Source of the DNA: Megalopta genalis
Taxonomy: Eukaryota; Arthropoda; Insecta; Hymenoptera; Halictidae
Assembly: GCF_051020955.1 (NCBI RefSeq)
Contig: NC_135013.1
Coordinates: forward strand, 34,301,302 to 34,365,301
DNA length: 64,000 bases
Direction of reading: 5' to 3'
The translations under genes and the position numbers were made by a program. Positions 59,230-64,000 of this stretch are shown one piece after another. The notes beneath the pieces are model-generated. The model was not told the origin of the DNA. It worked only from the letters and a program-made list of their open reading frames with translations, and ran no database searches. Each line of letters opens with the position of its first letter. The stretch's first letter is position 1.

Positions 59230-62200
59230 GCCCCTTAGAACCTCATTCTACACATCGAGATTTAGTACGACTGACCCCTTTTCGGGACACTTAAAATTGC
59301 TAACGACAATAGCGACAAACGAGATATATGTACTTGCTGTCAGTATTATAAAATTCAAAACGAGTTTGCATGAACTGTTCATCTAAACCGCTGTTTCGCA
59401 GATTATCTATTATATTAATCGATATAAATATAAATAATATAGAATGTACAAATAACCACCGAAAGATGCGACTCCGTCTTGCCGACTGGCGCAGTCGATT
59501 CGCATAAAAAATCGCGAGGATTCCGAAATTGCCGACGAAACCGATAAGCGTTAATTATGAAAGGCGCCGATGCTCGGCCGGATCGATCGAGGCAGACGGT
59601 AGCAATCGTCGCGAGAGAAGAAGATTCGGTCGATAGATTAAAATGCGAAGGTGGCCGCCGGGACGACACGCGAGGCCTCGAATTGCGAGACTTTCTAGAT
59701 CCCGGCCAATTAGGAGCCGAAGGTAAAAGTCTTTCGATCCGGGGGCCCGTGTGAACCCGCGACGATTCGGTATCGCTTTCAACCCGCGTGTTCCCCGCTC
59801 GTCGCGAAACCAGGCCGCGTTTCAGACGCGCGGTTTTCTCTCGCGCGAGGATCGCCGCCCTCTTCGTCCTCTTCGCCGCGATCCGATCGGCCGCGCACTT
59901 TCTAACGCGCGCGTAAACGAGCGGTTATCGGCGCGTTTTCTTTACGCGGCAACGAGGTCGCCGCGGCGTCATCGTCACCGGCAATGATTCAAACGAAGAT
60001 GGCCCTCCGGCGACGACCTCGCGCGAACCCCAGCTCCGCGAGTTGCTCCTCTTCGACCAGCAACGCGGAGAAAAGGATGTCCTTTTCTCAGAAAATAGAT
60101 TTCTGAAACGGTGTAAATGAACCGTAAATATTTGTATCTCCTCGCGTAATACAGAATGGCGATCACATGCGAATATCACGTAGTTGAATATATTTGAAAA
60201 TGTCGAATTTCAAAAATCTATTCTTACCCGGCCCGGCAATAAACACGAAGCGAAGGGTACGGGAGAACTGCCATAAATGGGACACTTGTTTAGGACAAGA
60301 TCATGGAAAAGCTAAACGACTTATATAATTCTAGTTTGTAACATTCGAAAGATCGGTGCTTTTACTATGAGAATGCACAGTGTCAATGAGTTCTCAATTT
60401 GTTTAAAAAGGCGCCGTAATCTTCTAATCAGCATTATGTGGCTAAACGCAGAGATTCGATAAACCGTAGAAGCCGCGGCTCGGCGCCAACGCTGGGAAAC
60501 AGCAGCTACGAGCAGCCGGCATGGGAAATCCGTGAAAACCGTGACCGTGGTTCCCCGTGGAGGAGCAGTCGTGCATCCCTTGCGGAACAGGATCGCGCCG
60601 GCTCGGATGAGTATAATAAAGAAATTACCCATTTCCGGAAACCGGTTGCCCTTTTGTCGGCTGGTCGGCACGGCTAAAGGAAAGACGGGTTTTCACCGCG
60701 TCATGCGAAACCGTTCTCCCCTTCTTCGTCCTCTTTTTCTTCTTTTCCCTCCCACTTTTCGCCCCTGTACGCCTCTCCGCGATTCCCGGGGCCGCGCGAA
60801 ACGGCGTACACGGGCCGGCGGATACGTAATTTTACGGCTCCCCTGAATCGATCGGATCTCCTAACTTCGTCGATTTTCACCGGAAACCGAGGAGAAAAAA
60901 AAAGGTCTCGCCGTAAATAGAGGTGCAAGGCGAGAAACGCCGGCTCCGTCCATTTTTGGTGTTCAATGCCGACCGTCTTTCCAGCTCTTGAAACTGATAA
61001 CTCACTTTACGGAGAGATCTCGATGGCTAGCGAGAAGCAACGACCTTCTAATGACCTTTTAGGACGCGATTTATGATCGAGATTAAGTGGAGCTGCGGTC
61101 GCGCGCTTTCTTTCCCATTGAATTCAGCGGACAGAGAACCGTCCGTGGCTCTTTATCCACGGGGTTCGCCGGCGAGCCGTCCGCCATCTTGTTCGGAAGG
61201 AGGTTCGGCGTGTCTTTGAACGACCGTAGATCTCCCGGGATCTTCTCGATAGCTTCGGACGTCGTTAATAATCCTACTCCGCCACTGTATTCTAAAGCAA
61301 TGGGTCTTCGAACTGGACAGCCACTCGGGAACCTGTCCTCCATCTTGTTCCTTCTGTCTTCGGACTTTTCCGCCGTCTTTTCTTCCGACTTCTCTCGCAA
61401 GCCGGTCCTCCTTTTAATACTAAACCTACAACACCGGTCAAATTGACCGGTTAAATCGCATAAATTAGATCGCATAAATTGCTCAATTACAGTAGACATT
61501 ATAATAAAAATGGCGCAGAGTGTAGACAAATTCAGGGCTATCATTCTTACAAAGCGACGCGCATCAGTCGTTTTTTAGTGTTTCGCAGGGGTTCCGTGTC
61601 GAATCGCTGATTTCATCGTTCGCCAGCTAAAAAGTGAAAACTTGCTGGAAACAGTTCCGATTTTGTCCGTCGAGCTTTGTTCGATTCAACGTTGAGATCG
61701 AACACGTCTTCGGCTATCTTGATTCCTCTTGGTAAGACGACTGTTCAGGAATAATCGCAGCGTCGTTTTACAAAACGATTCGCTAAAACGTCGACTTCAT
61801 GCGCGGCATACTGCAGCAAAATGATCAATCGTCGGGAGGACGAGCGCGTCGGCACCGCATAAACTGAAACGGAAATCACGCCAATGAACGTGATTTCGAA
61901 TTCGCGATGGCGCGTGGCGACGATCGAGCCGGGCTTCCGGCCTCGTCCCATTTACCGGACCCGCGGTGCATGGCAAGCGTTGTTCTCCTTATCTCTTGAT
62001 AAAAGGAAGGCACGAGCACTACGGTCGCAATGCTCGCGCGACACTTCCGGTACACTCCGTACCTTTTTCCTTTTCCTTTCCGCGGTCGGCACCGCCGGTA
62101 CTGTTATCCTGCGAACGTTTCGCGTGGCCGGGCAGACGCACGCAGCCGCGTCGACACGAAATCGTTTAAGACTTTCACGCTCGAGGAACAATCGGCGGGA

Positions 62201-64000
62201 TCGGAGAACGGTAAAAGCCGGCGGGCCCGGGGCTTAATTGCACGCGAACCGTCGTCCCCAATTATGCGGATTAATTAACGTTCCTGTCCCCACCTCGATC
62301 GCCGCCCTTTCGCGGATCCTGCGGGAAACCGATCCGATTCCGTTTCCCCGCGATCCTCTTCGCTCTCCTGTCTCTTCTCGTCCCTCGTTTCCTCGGATAT
62401 TCCGGATCCGTGCCGGTGAATTCTGGACTGGATCGCAAGTGCAAGTCAATTATTCCGGTAACGACGTCGTTACTTTCTTCGTCCGGAGATTGTAATCGTC
62501 GCAGATCTTGTTTATGTACCTACGAGAAGAGTTTTTTTTATCTTTCAAGAACATTTTTCTGTTGCAATCGTAGAAACTGCAGGTACGATTTCTACGTGCA
62601 GCGAATACCGTAGACTCTCCCGAATACGACGGTATACGTTTCGTCATGATCCCGAACGTTTGTACACGTTTAAACAACGTTTAACGAGAGCGAGGCTATT
62701 TTCATAAATTCTAAACATTCGCTCAGACTTTCGACTTTCTCGTTTGTTTGTTCGACAACCGTAGAAGCCGCGGACATAATTCTCGCGCAGAACGATTCCG
62801 TAGACTCTTCTGAATAGAACTGTTGCTTGGCGTTACGGACATGTTCCAACATGTTTCAGAAAAATGTTTAAACAGAGCATGGCTCGAAGAACCTGTATCG
62901 ATCTCGAGGAGAATGTCGAAGTTCAACTTTAAGAATTTATCCAGCTAGAACTATAAAAGTCGAGCAGGTGTGCTCCTCGCTTAAATCGATTCCCTAGAGT
63001 TTGCCAATTACGGCAGCGTGCAATTTCCGCGGCGTTACGAACAAACGAATCGTTAAAACTGAAATGATTTGTGTTCGAGCGAGCGAGCAGCGTTTAGGCC
63101 CGAGAACGTCGGCTTGTTTACCGAGCGACTTCAACTTCGCGGAAAGACCGCGCGCGTCTTCTCCCGAAGACAGGAACAATTAGCCGCAATTATGTAACGA
63201 GCTTATTGCTCAACTTGCCCGCAAACTAGGCGAGCATCTCAATTTTCCAGCAGTTTCGACGCGGCGGGGAAGTCAACGACTCCTTAGACGACGACCACGC
63301 GTTGCACGGCGCACGCTAGGTGTTCATTAAGAGCATTAACTCGGTATTATACGGCGGACAACAGAGAACTTAATTGGATCTTTCACCACCTATTTATTAA
63401 CATTTTCAGCATCGGCGGCACGAGTCTTTCTCTTTCTACACGCGCGCGCGCGCCGATTACATTCCCGTCCGAATTTAATTGCCACCGGCGAACCTTGCGA
63501 GCCTGAAAAAAATCTCTTATTCCTCGCGGCAACTACAGGTGTACATACCACGCATGATTCAAAAGTTCGTGCCCCGGAGGATGAAATATTGGCAACAGCT
63601 GGAGCGACACACTTCGCGGATTGTCTCTCCGCGGCATCGTTACAAAACGCGGCGGAGACGCGTACTTTCGTCATTTTTATTCCGCTTTCGGCACAACCTA
63701 TCATTCCGATTCTAGGCCAAACGATAATTAGGCGCTTCCTCGAGGTCCAATTAAAATTTCAAGTCGATCGAACTCCAGCACTTTCCTTTCAATACTAGGA
63801 TCCACCGAACGCGACTAACGTACATTGTCTTGGATTTATGTACTCGGTGTTCGCACGATCACGCTGGAACAAAAATGTTTATCAACGAACTTGTCGTACG
63901 AACATTTTCGCAGCATCGACAACTTCTTGAGAAAATTATCCGGGAGGAGTGGTCTCGATCCTATCGATAATTAAAGCGTTGAGCGTGTCAACATTGTCAG
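56179..64000. other. CpG-rich region without recognised genes
   Basis: Open frames are many but overlapping and do not resemble known families. It could be the first intron of the candidate gene at 56152. It includes a (CT)n run (59181-59225), an alternating CG run near 63440 and two similar AACAAGATGG words on the minus strand (61186 and 61341 regions). Confidence 0.45.
59181..59225. repeat. (CT)n microsatellite
   Basis: Uninterrupted CT dinucleotides for about 45 bp. Confidence 0.95.

Noticed and set aside
61413..61454. TTAA ... TTAA segment with an ACCGGTCAAATTGACCGGT palindrome
   Set aside because: Only 41 bp long; the left end is weakly like the 31707 element and the right end does not match. 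Not enough to call a transposon.
1..64000. tRNA, rRNA, CRISPR arrays
   Set aside because: I scanned for T-arm words (GGTTCGAATCC type), rRNA-like blocks and regularly spaced repeats and found none that fit. CRISPR is not expected in an animal nuclear genome.

Overview
This is a nuclear window from an insect, most likely a hymenopteran (bee, ant or wasp). The evidence is intron-rich genes with GT/AG introns, insect-type gene models (a Myo61F-like myosin and an Srrm234 gene with an eMIC exon), high CpG content, and a strong mosaic of AT-rich and GC-rich blocks. The species cannot be fixed from the sequence. The exon models were read by hand: I joined conserved reading frames at GT/AG sites whose phases agree. 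No alignment or transcript data were available.

Layout from left to right. 1-5035: CpG-rich sequence without a gene I can support, with a pair of CRE-like sites and a cluster of GGTGACC motifs. 5036-8074 (+): a small type I membrane protein with one Ig and one FN3 domain, followed by about 4-5 kb of AT-rich 3' UTR or intergenic sequence. 13037-13941 (-): RRP40, a cap subunit of the RNA exosome. 15238-29805 (+): Srrm234, a spliceosomal SR-related matrix protein with an N-terminal cwf21 domain, a long RS region and two alternative last exons. The distal one encodes the eMIC (enhancer of microexons) domain. 31952-32835 (-): a PXMP2/Mpv17-family peroxisomal membrane protein. 35169-35605 (+): a 90-aa basic UPF0390 (C19orf53-like) protein. 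36557-46407 (-): class I myosin Myo61F (myosin-IC), 18 core coding exons giving 1031 aa, plus a probable remote first exon that lengthens the N terminus. 46.4-64 kb: gene-poor, CpG-rich sequence with many repeats. The only gene signal there is a possible first coding exon at 56152-56178.

The right half of the window and the myosin introns hold many small transposable elements. There are nested TTAA-flanked (piggyBac-like) MITEs, a piggyBac remnant that keeps the C-terminal cysteine-rich domain, at least four copies of a TA-flanked Tc1/mariner-type foldback family, a mariner-like MITE, and two larger foldback structures.

Three genes act on RNA or ribosome-related functions (RRP40 in RNA decay, Srrm234 in splicing, UPF0390 probably nuclear or nucleolar). 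They are not an operon and I see no functional cluster. RRP40 and Srrm234 are divergent neighbours, as are PXMP2 and UPF0390; UPF0390 and Myo61F are convergent. The most interesting biology is the eMIC switch at the 3' end of Srrm234.
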